A model generated the notes under the pieces. That model was not told the DNA's origin. It saw only the letters and a list, made by a program, of their open reading frames with translations, and ran no database searches. Both the position numbers and the translations under genes were made by a program. DNA of 29,405 bases from Dehalococcoidia bacterium UBA1123 (GTDB lineage Bacteria; Chloroflexota; Dehalococcoidia; Lucifugimonadales; UBA1123). This document shows, one piece after another, positions 22,600 through 29,405 of this stretch. The first letter of the stretch is position 1; each line of letters opens with the position of its first letter. Where the stretch lies: contig DCAW01000023.1 in assembly GCA_002313895.1 (NCBI GenBank), forward strand, positions 1-29,405. Direction: 5' to 3'.

Positions 22600-23262
22600 A
22601 TGGCGTCACAATGCCCACTGTGCCATTCTTGGGATGTTCGCCGCATACATACAAGCTCTGAACGGCTGGGCAGCAGAGAATTCTTCCTGTGTTCAGTGTG
22701 CGACCTCGTCCACGTTCCTGTGCGATACCATCTCGATCACGACGCCGAGAAGGCACGCTATCTTCTCCACAACAACGATCCCGCCGACCCTGAATACAGG
22801 AAATTTCTGAGCAGGCTCTGGAACGTTGTGCGCGCTGAGTTATCGAGTGGAGCTCAAGGCCTCGATTTCGGGTCCGGCCCCGGACCCGCTCTGGTGCATA
22901 TGGCTACGGAGGACGGATTCGACATCCTACCTTATGATCCGTACTTTGCACCAGACCCGTCGGTTTTGGAATCGCGATTCGATTTCATAACCTGCACAGA
23001 AACAGCAGAACACTTCTCGTCGCCCGGAACCGAGTTCAAGCAACTTCATTCGCTTCTGAAGGCTGGCGGGATACTCGGAGTGATGACCAGCATGTCGGCG
23101 GATTGGTCGCAATTTCCGAACTGGCATTACAATCGTGACCCGACTCACATCGCCTATTACTCGCGGCGCACATTGGAGTGGGTATCTGATTCACTCCACA
23201 TGGAAGTCGACTTTCCGACAGCCAACGTGGCTATCTTCCGAAAACCATCCGAGGTCCGATAA
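22600..23262 (+). CDS. Zinc-finger class I SAM-dependent methyltransferase
   Basis: Protein of 220 residues with an N-terminal zinc knuckle, C5-x2-C8 and C31-x2-C34 (CPLC ... CSVC), followed by a Rossmann-type methyltransferase domain. The SAM motif is LDFGSGPGP at 88-96; a later acidic strand is FDFITCTETAEHF, with the loop GTEFKQLHSLLKAGGILGVMTSM. The target (small molecule, RNA or protein) is not indicated. Similar zinc-knuckle methyltransferases often act near sugar or lipid modification genes, but no such neighbour is here. GGAG stands eight bases before the ATG. It converges with the aldolase gene with only ten bases between stops. Confidence 0.82.
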   Translation: MASQCPLCHSWDVRRIHTSSERLGSREFFLCSVCDLVHVPVRYHLDHDAEKARYLLHNNDPADPEYRKFLSRLWNVVRAELSSGAQGLDFGSGPGPALVHMATEDGFDILPYDPYFAPDPSVLESRFDFITCTETAEHFSSPGTEFKQLHSLLKAGGILGVMTSMSADWSQFPNWHYNRDPTHIAYYSRRTLEWVSDSLHMEVDFPTANVAIFRKPSEVR

Positions 23263-23272
23263 ATTCCGACGA

Positions 23273-24067
23273 TCAGCTATCGCGCCCCACTGCCTCATGG
23301 ATGCCGCGCACGGCGTTTCGCATCTCGCGTATCAGGATCGCCGGAGGAGGTGGCGCGACGTGAGTGTAACCAACGCCCAGGTCGAGCATTTCCTGAGCCG
23401 CTAGTGGGAACGCTGGATGGTTCATCGGTATCTGGAGCTTGGCATTGCCCGCCTCTTTGACCTGAGCGGCGATTTTTTCGACCTCTGCCCTCAAACGAGG
23501 GTCAGTTGGCTCGGTGACGCCCAGAGTTTGCGATAGGTCAGTGGGTCCCAGGGCCACAAGATCAATGCCCTCCAACGCCGCTATTTCAGGGACGTCCGCG
23601 ATGCCCTTGGCGTCTTCGGTCATAACTGACAACAAGATTTCATCGTTCGATGTCCGAACATGGTCCGCCCAGCTAACGGTTCCGAATCGAGCCGCACGAC
23701 TTCCGCCGGCGCCGCCTCGCTCCCCAAGCGGTGCGTAACGCACCGCCTTGACGGCCTTCTTCGCGCCTTCGATGCCGTCAACGTGAGGAATAATGATGCC
23801 CTGCGCTCCCATGTCCAACAAGCGAAGGATGAAACCGGGATCGGTGTCCGCCACTCTCACCATCGGGGTGATGCCCACGAGGTCAGCAGCCACGATCATC
23901 TGTTGAATCAAAGGCAGATCGAACGCGGTATGCTCCATGTCGATGAACGCTGCGTCGAACCCGGCTAGCCCAATGATCTCAACAATCTGCGGGTCGGAGA
24001 AGCTGACATACGTTCCGAGGGCCAACTTGCCTTCCCTCATGAGTTTTTTCACTCGATTTTCTCTCAA
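23273..24067 (-). CDS. HpcH/HpaI-family aldolase/citrate lyase
   Basis: TIM-barrel class II aldolase of 264 residues that cleaves 2-keto-3-deoxy acids to pyruvate (or oxaloacetate) plus an aldehyde. Expected catalytic residues are present: H46 in DMEHTAFD, R71 in MVRVAD, and metal ligands E151 (SVMTEDAKGI) and D177 (ALGPTDLSQTLG). The glycine-rich stretch GERGGAGGSRAARFG (116-130) is typical. The start is TTG with CAGGAG six bases before it; no nearby ATG fits. Substrate cannot be named from sequence: hydroxy-keto-heptanedioate, keto-deoxy-rhamnonate and related acids are all handled by this family. A possible promoter (TTGACG 24141-24146, TAATAC 24120-24125) has a short 15-base spacer. Confidence 0.9.
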   Translation of the reverse strand: MRENRVKKLMREGKLALGTYVSFSDPQIVEIIGLAGFDAAFIDMEHTAFDLPLIQQMIVAADLVGITPMVRVADTDPGFILRLLDMGAQGIIIPHVDGIEGAKKAVKAVRYAPLGERGGAGGSRAARFGTVSWADHVRTSNDEILLSVMTEDAKGIADVPEIAALEGIDLVALGPTDLSQTLGVTEPTDPRLRAEVEKIAAQVKEAGNAKLQIPMNHPAFPLAAQEMLDLGVGYTHVAPPPPAILIREMRNAVRGIHEAVGRDS

Positions 24068-24261
24068 TTTCGTCTCCTGAATCTAACTGAACAATAAAAC
24101 CCGATAAGTTTCGCCGAGTGTATTATCAGCGCAATCGAGGCGTCAACATTCGTAGTTTCAGGTTACGCCACAGCGTTTCGCGACGTGGTAGAATCGGATC
24201 GAATCGATAGGGTCATCAACAGGTCAGCAAATCGTCACAAAGCGAACTGAAGAGGCAAAGT

Positions 24262-25371
24262 ATGCAAGAGACAAAGATTTCATCGACAGGAGATTTGACT
24301 TTTCCGCAAGCTGGTGACGACTGGTCATCGCTGGAACCTGACGAAGCAGGCATTGATCCGGCGAAACTTAGAGAAGCAATAACCTACTCTCAAGATCCCG
24401 CTCACGAGGGCTATCCTCCCGATCTTGGCGGCCACCTCGCGCGATCTCACGGCGCCAAGAGATATGACGACGGTTTGATAATTGGCCCGACCAAGACTAG
24501 AGGGCCGGTCACAGGCGTTGTGCTCCGGAATGGGCGTCTTGTTGCGGAGTGGGGCGAGCCTCATCGCGTGGATATGACATTCAGCGTCACCAAAAGTTTT
24601 CTGTCTACTGTCGCTGGGCTGGCATGGGACCAAGGGCTTATAAAGGACGTTCACGATCCGGTCGCGGATTATGTTGATGATGGCGGATTCGACTCTGACC
24701 ACAATCGCAAGATCACCTGGGACATGATGCTGAGACAGATCAACGAATGGGACGGTTCCATTTGGGGCAAGCACTACTCGGCTTCCAATCCGAACGACAT
24801 TCTGCGCCCGCCGGCCGAGCCTGGGACTGTGTACGAATATAGTGACGCCCGCGTGAACCGACTGGCTTTGGCGCTTCTCAGGGTATGGAAACGCCCGCTT
24901 CCAGAGGTCTTAAAAGAGCAGGTTATGGACCCCATCGGTGCTTCGGACACCTGGCGTTGGAATGGGTATCGCAACTCATGGGTGATGATTGCCGGCCAAC
25001 GAATCCAGTCGGTGAGCGGCGGGGGGCATTGGGGCGGCGGAATGTGGATCAGCGCCAGGGATCAAGCGAGGTTCGGGATGTTGAGTCTTGCCAGGGGAAA
25101 TTGGGCGGGGAACCAGATCATTTCAGAAGATTGGGTTAAGATGGCCAGGACGCCCGGCAAGCTGAATCCGAATTACGGCTTCATGAACTGGACCCTGAAC
25201 ACCGACCACAAGCTCATGCCAAATGCGCCCGCGGACAGCTTTTTCCACTCGGGAGCGGGGACCAATCGCATCTGGGTTGTGCCTTCGCTAAACCTGGTAG
25301 TCGTGCTGCGATGGGTCGGCGGAGACCACTTCAATGGTTTCGTGGATCGACTGCTGGCAGCGGTGTCCTGA
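24262..25371 (+). CDS. Serine hydrolase of the beta-lactamase/class C type
   Basis: Cytoplasmic-looking penicillin-binding-fold hydrolase (beta-lactamase class C/EstB family), 369 residues, no signal peptide. The nucleophile motif SxxK is S108-VT-K111 (FSVTKSFLST); the tyrosine motif appears as Y193-S-D195 (VYEYSDARVN), with aspartate where YxN is common; the third motif position is HSGAGTNRIW, in place of K/H-T-G. This family includes esterases, peptidases and amidases; the actual substrate is unknown. AGAGGC precedes the ATG. It stands alone between the divergent aldolase gene and the convergent PPOX gene, with a putative TAGAAT -10 at 24189-24194 lacking a clear -35. Confidence 0.85.
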   Translation: MQETKISSTGDLTFPQAGDDWSSLEPDEAGIDPAKLREAITYSQDPAHEGYPPDLGGHLARSHGAKRYDDGLIIGPTKTRGPVTGVVLRNGRLVAEWGEPHRVDMTFSVTKSFLSTVAGLAWDQGLIKDVHDPVADYVDDGGFDSDHNRKITWDMMLRQINEWDGSIWGKHYSASNPNDILRPPAEPGTVYEYSDARVNRLALALLRVWKRPLPEVLKEQVMDPIGASDTWRWNGYRNSWVMIAGQRIQSVSGGGHWGGGMWISARDQARFGMLSLARGNWAGNQIISEDWVKMARTPGKLNPNYGFMNWTLNTDHKLMPNAPADSFFHSGAGTNRIWVVPSLNLVVVLRWVGGDHFNGFVDRLLAAVS

Positions 25372-25400
25372 ATCGCGGACGGCTATTTGGTCATCGACCG

Positions 25401-25802
25401 TCAGCGTTCTCGTTGAGGGCCATCGTCCTCGTACTGGGTGAACACGACTCGTCCCACATCCAAGCGGAACAGCACATACCGCTCTTTGATCTCGTAGCTT
25501 GACGCTTCGATCACGAGTTGGCGCTCATCTGCGCTGTCGGTTTCCAATGCGTCGACGTCCACCAGAAATTCGCCGCCTTCGCCAGTGTTGGTCCTAACAG
25601 AGGAGTGCAGAGCGTAAGGTTTGTCGGCGTTGAGGTCTCGGCTCTTGGGAGAGGTCGGCTCCATGAAGACATAGAGATCGTCGCAGCCAATTATCGGCGT
25701 CACTGCATGGACTCTTGGGGCTCCCGTAGGCTGTGTGGTTGCCAGGTAGCAAATTTTGCCGTCCAGACGCTCTCGGCCTAGCTGGGCCAACGACTCAGCC
25801 AT
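25401..25802 (-). CDS. PPOX-fold (pyridoxamine 5'-phosphate oxidase-like) flavin or F420 protein
   Basis: A 133-residue split-barrel protein. The N-terminal ICYLATTQPTGAPRVHAVTPII and LYVFMEPTSPKSRDLNADKPYALHSSV are typical of the PPOX/FMN-binding superfamily, with a C-terminal strand region (YVLFRLDVGRVVFTQYEDD). Members of this size bind FMN, F420 or haem. Because cofD and cofC lie three kilobases away, F420 is plausible, but no residue decides it. The ATG is preceded directly by an in-frame TAA, so the start is fixed, although the ribosome site is weak. It converges with the serine hydrolase gene and lies 133 bases after the sirtuin gene, in a gap with no other clear element. Confidence 0.85.
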   Translation of the reverse strand: MAESLAQLGRERLDGKICYLATTQPTGAPRVHAVTPIIGCDDLYVFMEPTSPKSRDLNADKPYALHSSVRTNTGEGGEFLVDVDALETDSADERQLVIEASSYEIKERYVLFRLDVGRVVFTQYEDDGPQRER

Positions 25803-25935
25803 TTCTTAACATTCTTTCCACGTTGACAATATTCGGCTCCTGATATTTTAATCGGCGCTCGCTTATTGGTTAAACGATGAAACGCGCTAAGACCAAATCT
25901 TGCTGGAGCAATTCAACTGTCAGAGATTGCTTTGG

Positions 25936-26724
25936 TCATTGCGATAATGCGCGTATGCGATCTACCAATTTTGGCAAGGTTTCGCCCGTGGAGCCTCGCA
26001 CAATCAGATCGGCAGAGTTGGATAGAGGTGTGGGATTTGGGTTGGCCTCAATGAATATTCCTCCGTTGCCCTGCACCAATGACGGGAAACTCGCGGCAGG
26101 ATAAACCGTGGCGGAAGTGCCGATGGCAATCATGCAATCGCTCAACTCGGTGTGGTAAAAACAGGTCTCTAACACGCTTCGAGGTATTGGCTCTCCGAAC
26201 ATTACTGTGTCGCCCTTCACCAGCCCTCCACATTCAGGGCATGTGAGTGGATAGGATTCGCCTTCAAAGTGGTCGCGATGCCACTTTCGCTCGCAGGTAA
26301 TGCACCTCATTTTGGTGCGGTTGCCGTGGATTTCAGCGAGTTTTTCCTGGCCGGCCTGGGCATGCAAATTGTCAACATTCTGAGTAATGGTCATCTTCAA
26401 GATTCCCATTTTTTCGAGGTCGGCCAATGCGAAGTGACCAGGGTTTGGCTTGGCTCGTTCGATTGCTTCTCGGAAGTGGGCGCGGTCAGGATTATGCTGT
26501 TGGGACTGCTGTTCATTCCACCATGCCGCCGGGTCTCGAAGGAAATCTTCGTACCCATTCATCGTGGGTTCACCGAGTTTGGTCCACAAGCCGCCTGGGC
26601 CTCGGAATGTCGGAACTCCGCTCTCCACAGACAGTCCGGCCCCGACCAGAGCGACGACATATCGCGACCTCGCAATTCGTTGGGCGGCTTGTTCCAGATT
26701 CAGGTTGTGATCTGCGGCGTTCAT
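25936..26724 (-). CDS. SIR2-family NAD-dependent protein deacylase (sirtuin)
   Basis: Sirtuin of 262 residues that removes acyl groups from lysines using NAD. The NAD site shows GAGLSVESGVPTFRG (28-42), TQNVDNLH (114-121) holds the ribose-binding pocket, and the catalytic histidine is H133 in EIHGN. Four zinc cysteines are C141, C144, C162 and C165. I see no bacterial CobB-type Y/R motif for desuccinylation that I would rely on, so substrate acyl type is open. GGGAG precedes the ATG. It follows recF by 22 bases on the same strand, so it is likely cotranscribed with it. Confidence 0.93.
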   Translation of the reverse strand: MNAADHNLNLEQAAQRIARSRYVVALVGAGLSVESGVPTFRGPGGLWTKLGEPTMNGYEDFLRDPAAWWNEQQSQQHNPDRAHFREAIERAKPNPGHFALADLEKMGILKMTITQNVDNLHAQAGQEKLAEIHGNRTKMRCITCERKWHRDHFEGESYPLTCPECGGLVKGDTVMFGEPIPRSVLETCFYHTELSDCMIAIGTSATVYPAASFPSLVQGNGGIFIEANPNPTPLSNSADLIVRGSTGETLPKLVDRIRALSQ

Positions 26725-26746
26725 GGAATTTCTACTCCCTGGGTTA

Positions 26747-27943
26747 TCAGTCGGTTATCGAAATCGCCTTGACTGATCCCAATTTAACGTCGAATCGGTG
26801 CATCTGAGAAAGCCGCTCGGGCCTGATGATATCAGGCTCTGCGGTAGTGATAAAACACTGCTGGTAAGTCGCCGCTTTGTCTAGAACCAAATTCCGACGG
26901 CCCGAATCCAGCTCGGAAAGGACATCGTCTAACAACAGCACTGGTTCCTGACCCCGACGGCGTTTAAGGTGTTCTGCCTCAGCCAACTTCATTGCGAGCA
27001 CAACAGTCCTGACCTGCCCTCTTGAAGCATACGCGCTGGCTTGCATGCCGGCGATCTGAGGTTCAACGTCATCTCGGTGTGGACCTAAAATAGTGAACCC
27101 TTGGGCTATTTCTCGACTCCGTTCATCAGCCAAACCTTCGGTCAGGATTTCGGCGGCGACATCGACCGTAACTTCTTGAGGGATGTCGATGCTCGGCCGG
27201 TACACCAATTCCAGCATGTCATCGGCGCCCGCGAGTTCCGAGTGCAGGGGAGCGACGATGTCGTTCAGGCTCGCCAGGGTATTGGCTCTCTGTTCAATAA
27301 TAAATGAGGCTTCTGCAATCAGTTCTACGTCCCAGAATTGCAGCTCATCAGGAGATGCCGAACGATGGCGGATTCGCTTCAGCAGATGATTTCGTTGGGC
27401 CAGGATTTTGTGATAGCGTTGAAGACTCCGCAAGTATCGGTCATCTAGCTGTGAGATCAAAATGTCTAGGTAACGTCGACGGATTGAAGGCGTTCCATAG
27501 ACCAATTCAAGGTCTTCGGCGCCGAACATCACAGCGTTCAGAACGCCAACAACGCTGGACGCTCTCCTTCCAACTCCGTTGACCCGGAATGATTTGTGAA
27601 AAACGGCAGCCTCCGAGGTTGCCGTTTCGGCCTCGGAATGAGGATTGCCCGAATTGCCAGAGGGCGAAAAGTCCACCTGAAGCCTGACATCACCATCAGC
27701 AAGGGTCAGATGTGCCAGAATCTGAGCGTGAGGTTGAGGGCCGATGCGTGCCTCACTGCGCACCATCTCGCGGTCCATCGACGCCCGATTAGACTTCGCG
27801 ATGGCGAGCAGGTAGGCGGCTTCCAATAGATTGCTTTTGCCCTGGCCGTTGGCGCCTTCGAGCAGAATCAAGCCTTCCGGAAACTCTAGAGAAAGGTTTT
27901 CGTAACTTCTGAAGTTGACCAGGCTTAATCTGGAGATGTAAAT
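26747..27943 (-). CDS. recF: DNA replication and repair protein RecF, apparent ATT start
   Basis: SMC-like ATPase that loads RecA at gapped DNA with RecO and RecR. The Walker A motif is GANGQGKS (about 30-37), the signature SRGQVRTVVLAMKLAE is in the C-terminal half, and Walker B/D-loop reads LLLDDVLSELD. Starting at the first usual start codon (TTG, 27871) would remove the first strand needed for the ATPase fold. The frame continues upstream as YISRLSLVNFRSYENLSLEFPEG, a classic RecF N-terminus, until an in-frame TAA, with no ATG, GTG or TTG. An ATT at 27941-27943 stands seven bases after GGAG and exactly at the expected beginning, giving 398 residues. The sirtuin gene follows. Confidence 0.9.
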   Translation of the reverse strand: MYISRLSLVNFRSYENLSLEFPEGLILLEGANGQGKSNLLEAAYLLAIAKSNRASMDREMVRSEARIGPQPHAQILAHLTLADGDVRLQVDFSPSGNSGNPHSEAETATSEAAVFHKSFRVNGVGRRASSVVGVLNAVMFGAEDLELVYGTPSIRRRYLDILISQLDDRYLRSLQRYHKILAQRNHLLKRIRHRSASPDELQFWDVELIAEASFIIEQRANTLASLNDIVAPLHSELAGADDMLELVYRPSIDIPQEVTVDVAAEILTEGLADERSREIAQGFTILGPHRDDVEPQIAGMQASAYASRGQVRTVVLAMKLAEAEHLKRRRGQEPVLLLDDVLSELDSGRRNLVLDKAATYQQCFITTAEPDIIRPERLSQMHRFDVKLGSVKAISITD

Positions 27944-27950
27944 TTGAAGT

Positions 27951-27954
27951 CTCC
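27951..27954 (-). promoter_or_regulatory. Ribosome site deciding the recF ATT start
   Basis: GGAG on the minus strand, seven bases before the ATT at 27941-27943. CTG (codon 9 of the full protein) is the only other mildly initiating codon here but would cut the first strand and has no site ahead of it. Confidence 0.6.
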
Positions 27955-27982
27955 AACCGTTAACTCGAGGATTCGTTGGACG

Positions 27983-27991
27983 ATTTTAACA
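27983..27991 (-). promoter_or_regulatory. Probable extended -10 of recF
   Basis: The minus strand reads TGTTAAAAT, an extended -10 (TAAAAT at 27983-27988). The transcript would begin near 27977, giving a leader of about 34 bases before the proposed ATT start. A TTGTGA lies at 28004-28009, 15 bases upstream, shorter than ideal. Confidence 0.4.
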
Positions 27992-28030
27992 TAGGGCAGA
28001 AATTCACAATGCCGAAATGCAAAGGACATC

Positions 28031-28975
28031 ATGCCAGGATATGACACGAACGCGCTGGCGCTTGCGGGGGGCGTCGGAGGAGCCAAACTGGCGTTGGGAC
28101 TCGCCAAAATCCTTGATCCCGATCAACTGACGGTTGTCGTGAACACAGGCGACGACGAAATTTTCTATGGGCTGCATGTTTCACCGGATCTGGATACCGT
28201 CATGTACACGCTAGCCGGCATCGCCAACCCGGAAACAGGCTGGGGGATCACAGGCGAGACATTCAATATGCTAGAACGGTTGACCGCCTACGGCGAGGAC
28301 ACTTGGTTCGGCCTAGGAGACAAGGACCTAGCGACCCACATACGCCGAACGAATCTGTTGAACAACGGAGAATCTCTCTCCGAAGTTACATCAAAACTCG
28401 CCGCCGCACTAGGCGTCGAACACGCCATCGTGCCGATGACAGACGACTCATTCAGAACCATCGTGGATACGGAGATTGGCTCACTGGCCTTCCAGGATTA
28501 CTTCGTGAAGCACAGGAGCGAACCGAAAGCCACGGCCATCCGTTTTGATACTAATGGCGGCGCCAGACCTTCTCCAGGATTCGGAAGGGCGCTGAGCGAA
28601 TCTAAAATCATTGTGTTCTGCCCATCAAACCCATATCTGAGCGTCGCTCCAATCTTGGAAGTCACTGGAATTCGCGAACGAATCGCGGGATTCCCCGGCA
28701 AACGGATTGCTGTCAGCCCGATAATTGGCGGCGCAGCTATCAAAGGTCCAGCCGCGAAACTAATGGCAGAGTTTGGCGTCGAGCCGTCATGTGTCGATGT
28801 GGCGAAACAGTACATTGGACTCTGTGACGCTTTTGTGATCGACAACATCGACGCCGATCGGGCTAATGAGATCGACTCGTTGGGGATGGACGTTCTAGTT
28901 TGCAACACGATCATGACCTCGAAAGAAGACAAGATGGCTCTCGCCCGAAAGGTTCTGGATTTTGCCCTCCGGTAG
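28031..28975 (+). CDS. cofD: 2-phospho-L-lactate transferase (F420 biosynthesis)
   Basis: CofD joins a phospho-lactate (or phosphoenolpyruvate) group to the deazaflavin Fo, an essential step of coenzyme F420 synthesis. The 314-residue protein has LAGGVGGAKLALGL (11-24), VVNTGDDE (36-43) and SPDLDTVMYTLAG (51-63), all typical of the family, then the later PSNPYLSVAPILEV. It is divergent from recF, and a partial cofC follows, overlapping its end. Which donor is used (2-phospholactate or PEP) is not decided by sequence. Confidence 0.93.
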   Translation: MPGYDTNALALAGGVGGAKLALGLAKILDPDQLTVVVNTGDDEIFYGLHVSPDLDTVMYTLAGIANPETGWGITGETFNMLERLTAYGEDTWFGLGDKDLATHIRRTNLLNNGESLSEVTSKLAAALGVEHAIVPMTDDSFRTIVDTEIGSLAFQDYFVKHRSEPKATAIRFDTNGGARPSPGFGRALSESKIIVFCPSNPYLSVAPILEVTGIRERIAGFPGKRIAVSPIIGGAAIKGPAAKLMAEFGVEPSCVDVAKQYIGLCDAFVIDNIDADRANEIDSLGMDVLVCNTIMTSKEDKMALARKVLDFALR

Positions 28976-29405
28976 CGTCCGAGCTGATCGAACCATTGGA
29001 ATCATTCCGATGAAACCAGCGGCCCAAGCAAAAACCAGGCTGGCACCTTCGCTCGACTCGGACCAGCGTGCAACCTTAACTTGGAACATGCTGAAAATCG
29101 TACTACATGCCGCAACTTCGTCATCCCTAATCGAGGTTGTCGTTGTTGGAGGGGATTCTGAGATCCGTGTAATTGCGGAGGCGGGTAACTCGAATTGGCG
29201 GCCAGACAAAGGCAGGGGCTTGAATGGAGAGTTGTCCGCGCAGGTTCAGATAAATTCTTCAAACGGCGCGGCGTCGATGTATATACCTGGGGACCTGCCG
29301 CTGTTGACTACTGCCGACGTGGAACAGGCTCTCGGCAGTTCAAAGTTTGGAAGCCTGTTAACCATCTGTCCAGCGGTTGGCGACGGCGGAACCAATGGAC
29401 TGGTA
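28962..29405 (+). CDS. cofC: 2-phospho-L-lactate guanylyltransferase family, partial
   Basis: CofC activates 2-phospholactate or PEP with GTP for F420 synthesis. The window ends inside the gene, after 148 codons. The N-terminus reads TIGIIPMKPAAQAKTRLAP, matching the family's VPxKxxxxAKTRL nucleotide-binding strand and loop; later come MYIPGDLPLLTTADVEQAL and AVGDGGTNGLV, matching DLPLL and DGGTN. The ATG at 29010 lies within the first strand, so translation must begin upstream; TTG at 28962, inside the end of cofD and nine bases after AAAGG, is the best candidate and implies coupling to cofD. Confidence 0.85.
   Translation, partial: MPSGSVRADRTIGIIPMKPAAQAKTRLAPSLDSDQRATLTWNMLKIVLHAATSSSLIEVVVVGGDSEIRVIAEAGNSNWRPDKGRGLNGELSAQVQINSSNGAASMYIPGDLPLLTTADVEQALGSSKFGSLLTICPAVGDGGTNGLV

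Noticed and set aside
1..29405. CRISPR arrays, rRNA, tRNA or insertion sequences
   Set aside because: No regularly spaced repeats, transposase or integrase reading frame, or RNA gene signature was seen.

Overview
The window is a compact bacterial chromosome segment of moderate GC with short intergenic gaps, frequent TTG and GTG starts, several ATGA stop/start overlaps and mostly conserved housekeeping genes. The mix (short EF-Ts, HemQ-type coproheme enzyme, F420 genes cofD/cofC, NIPSNAP and HpcH/HpaI proteins, a DUF3179 lipoprotein, desulforedoxin-like miniproteins, TatA/TatB/TatC) points to an uncultured Chloroflexota, most like Dehalococcoidia/SAR202. That placement is inferred from gene content and remembered family distributions, not from a search.

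Layout. 1-3.2 kb (minus strand): operon rpsB-tsf-pyrH-frr behind a strong extended -10 promoter; S2 carries a long Pro/Ala tail. 3.3-4.3 kb: galE. 4.5-5.6 kb: a decayed ECF42-type sigma factor gene. 5.6-8.7 kb (plus): class IV aminotransferase, double-NIPSNAP protein and class III aminotransferase, closed by a perfect hairpin. 8.75-9.9 kb (minus): membrane-anchored HtrA protease with a structured leader. 10.1-11.5 kb (plus): a DUF3179 lipoprotein gene split by one in-frame TAA. 11.6-12.3 kb (minus): hemQ, divergent from tatA, which in turn converges on an operon running trmA/rlmD-like - maf - tatB - tatC. 15.9-16.8 kb (plus): lipA. 16.9-18.9 kb (minus): two desulforedoxin-like miniproteins (40 and 47 residues), an MTHFR-family protein and a double zinc-ribbon protein. 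About 18.95-19.8 kb: a gene-poor, AT-rich stretch with small repeats. 19.9-23.3 kb (plus): etfB, etfA, an unknown protein, a cysteine-depleted HesB-like protein and a zinc-finger methyltransferase. 23.3-24.1 kb (minus): HpcH/HpaI aldolase. 24.3-25.4 kb (plus): serine hydrolase. 25.4-27.9 kb (minus): PPOX-fold flavin/F420 protein, sirtuin, recF (apparently starting at ATT). 28.0 kb to the end (plus): cofD and the start of cofC.

How the parts fit: translation machinery (rpsB, tsf, frr) is joined to pyrimidine supply (pyrH); Tat export genes lie beside haem synthesis (hemQ); lipA, etfA/etfB and the MTHFR-like protein belong to cofactor-dependent central metabolism; cofD/cofC make F420, which the nearby PPOX-fold protein may use. 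I see no CRISPR array, complete mobile element, rRNA or tRNA. The most unusual items are the two damaged genes, the probable ATT start of recF, the unlisted miniprotein gene, the cysteine-poor HesB homologue, the G7 tract at the zinc-ribbon gene start and the empty 0.9-kb divergent region. I did not find a convincing wholly new multi-gene system.
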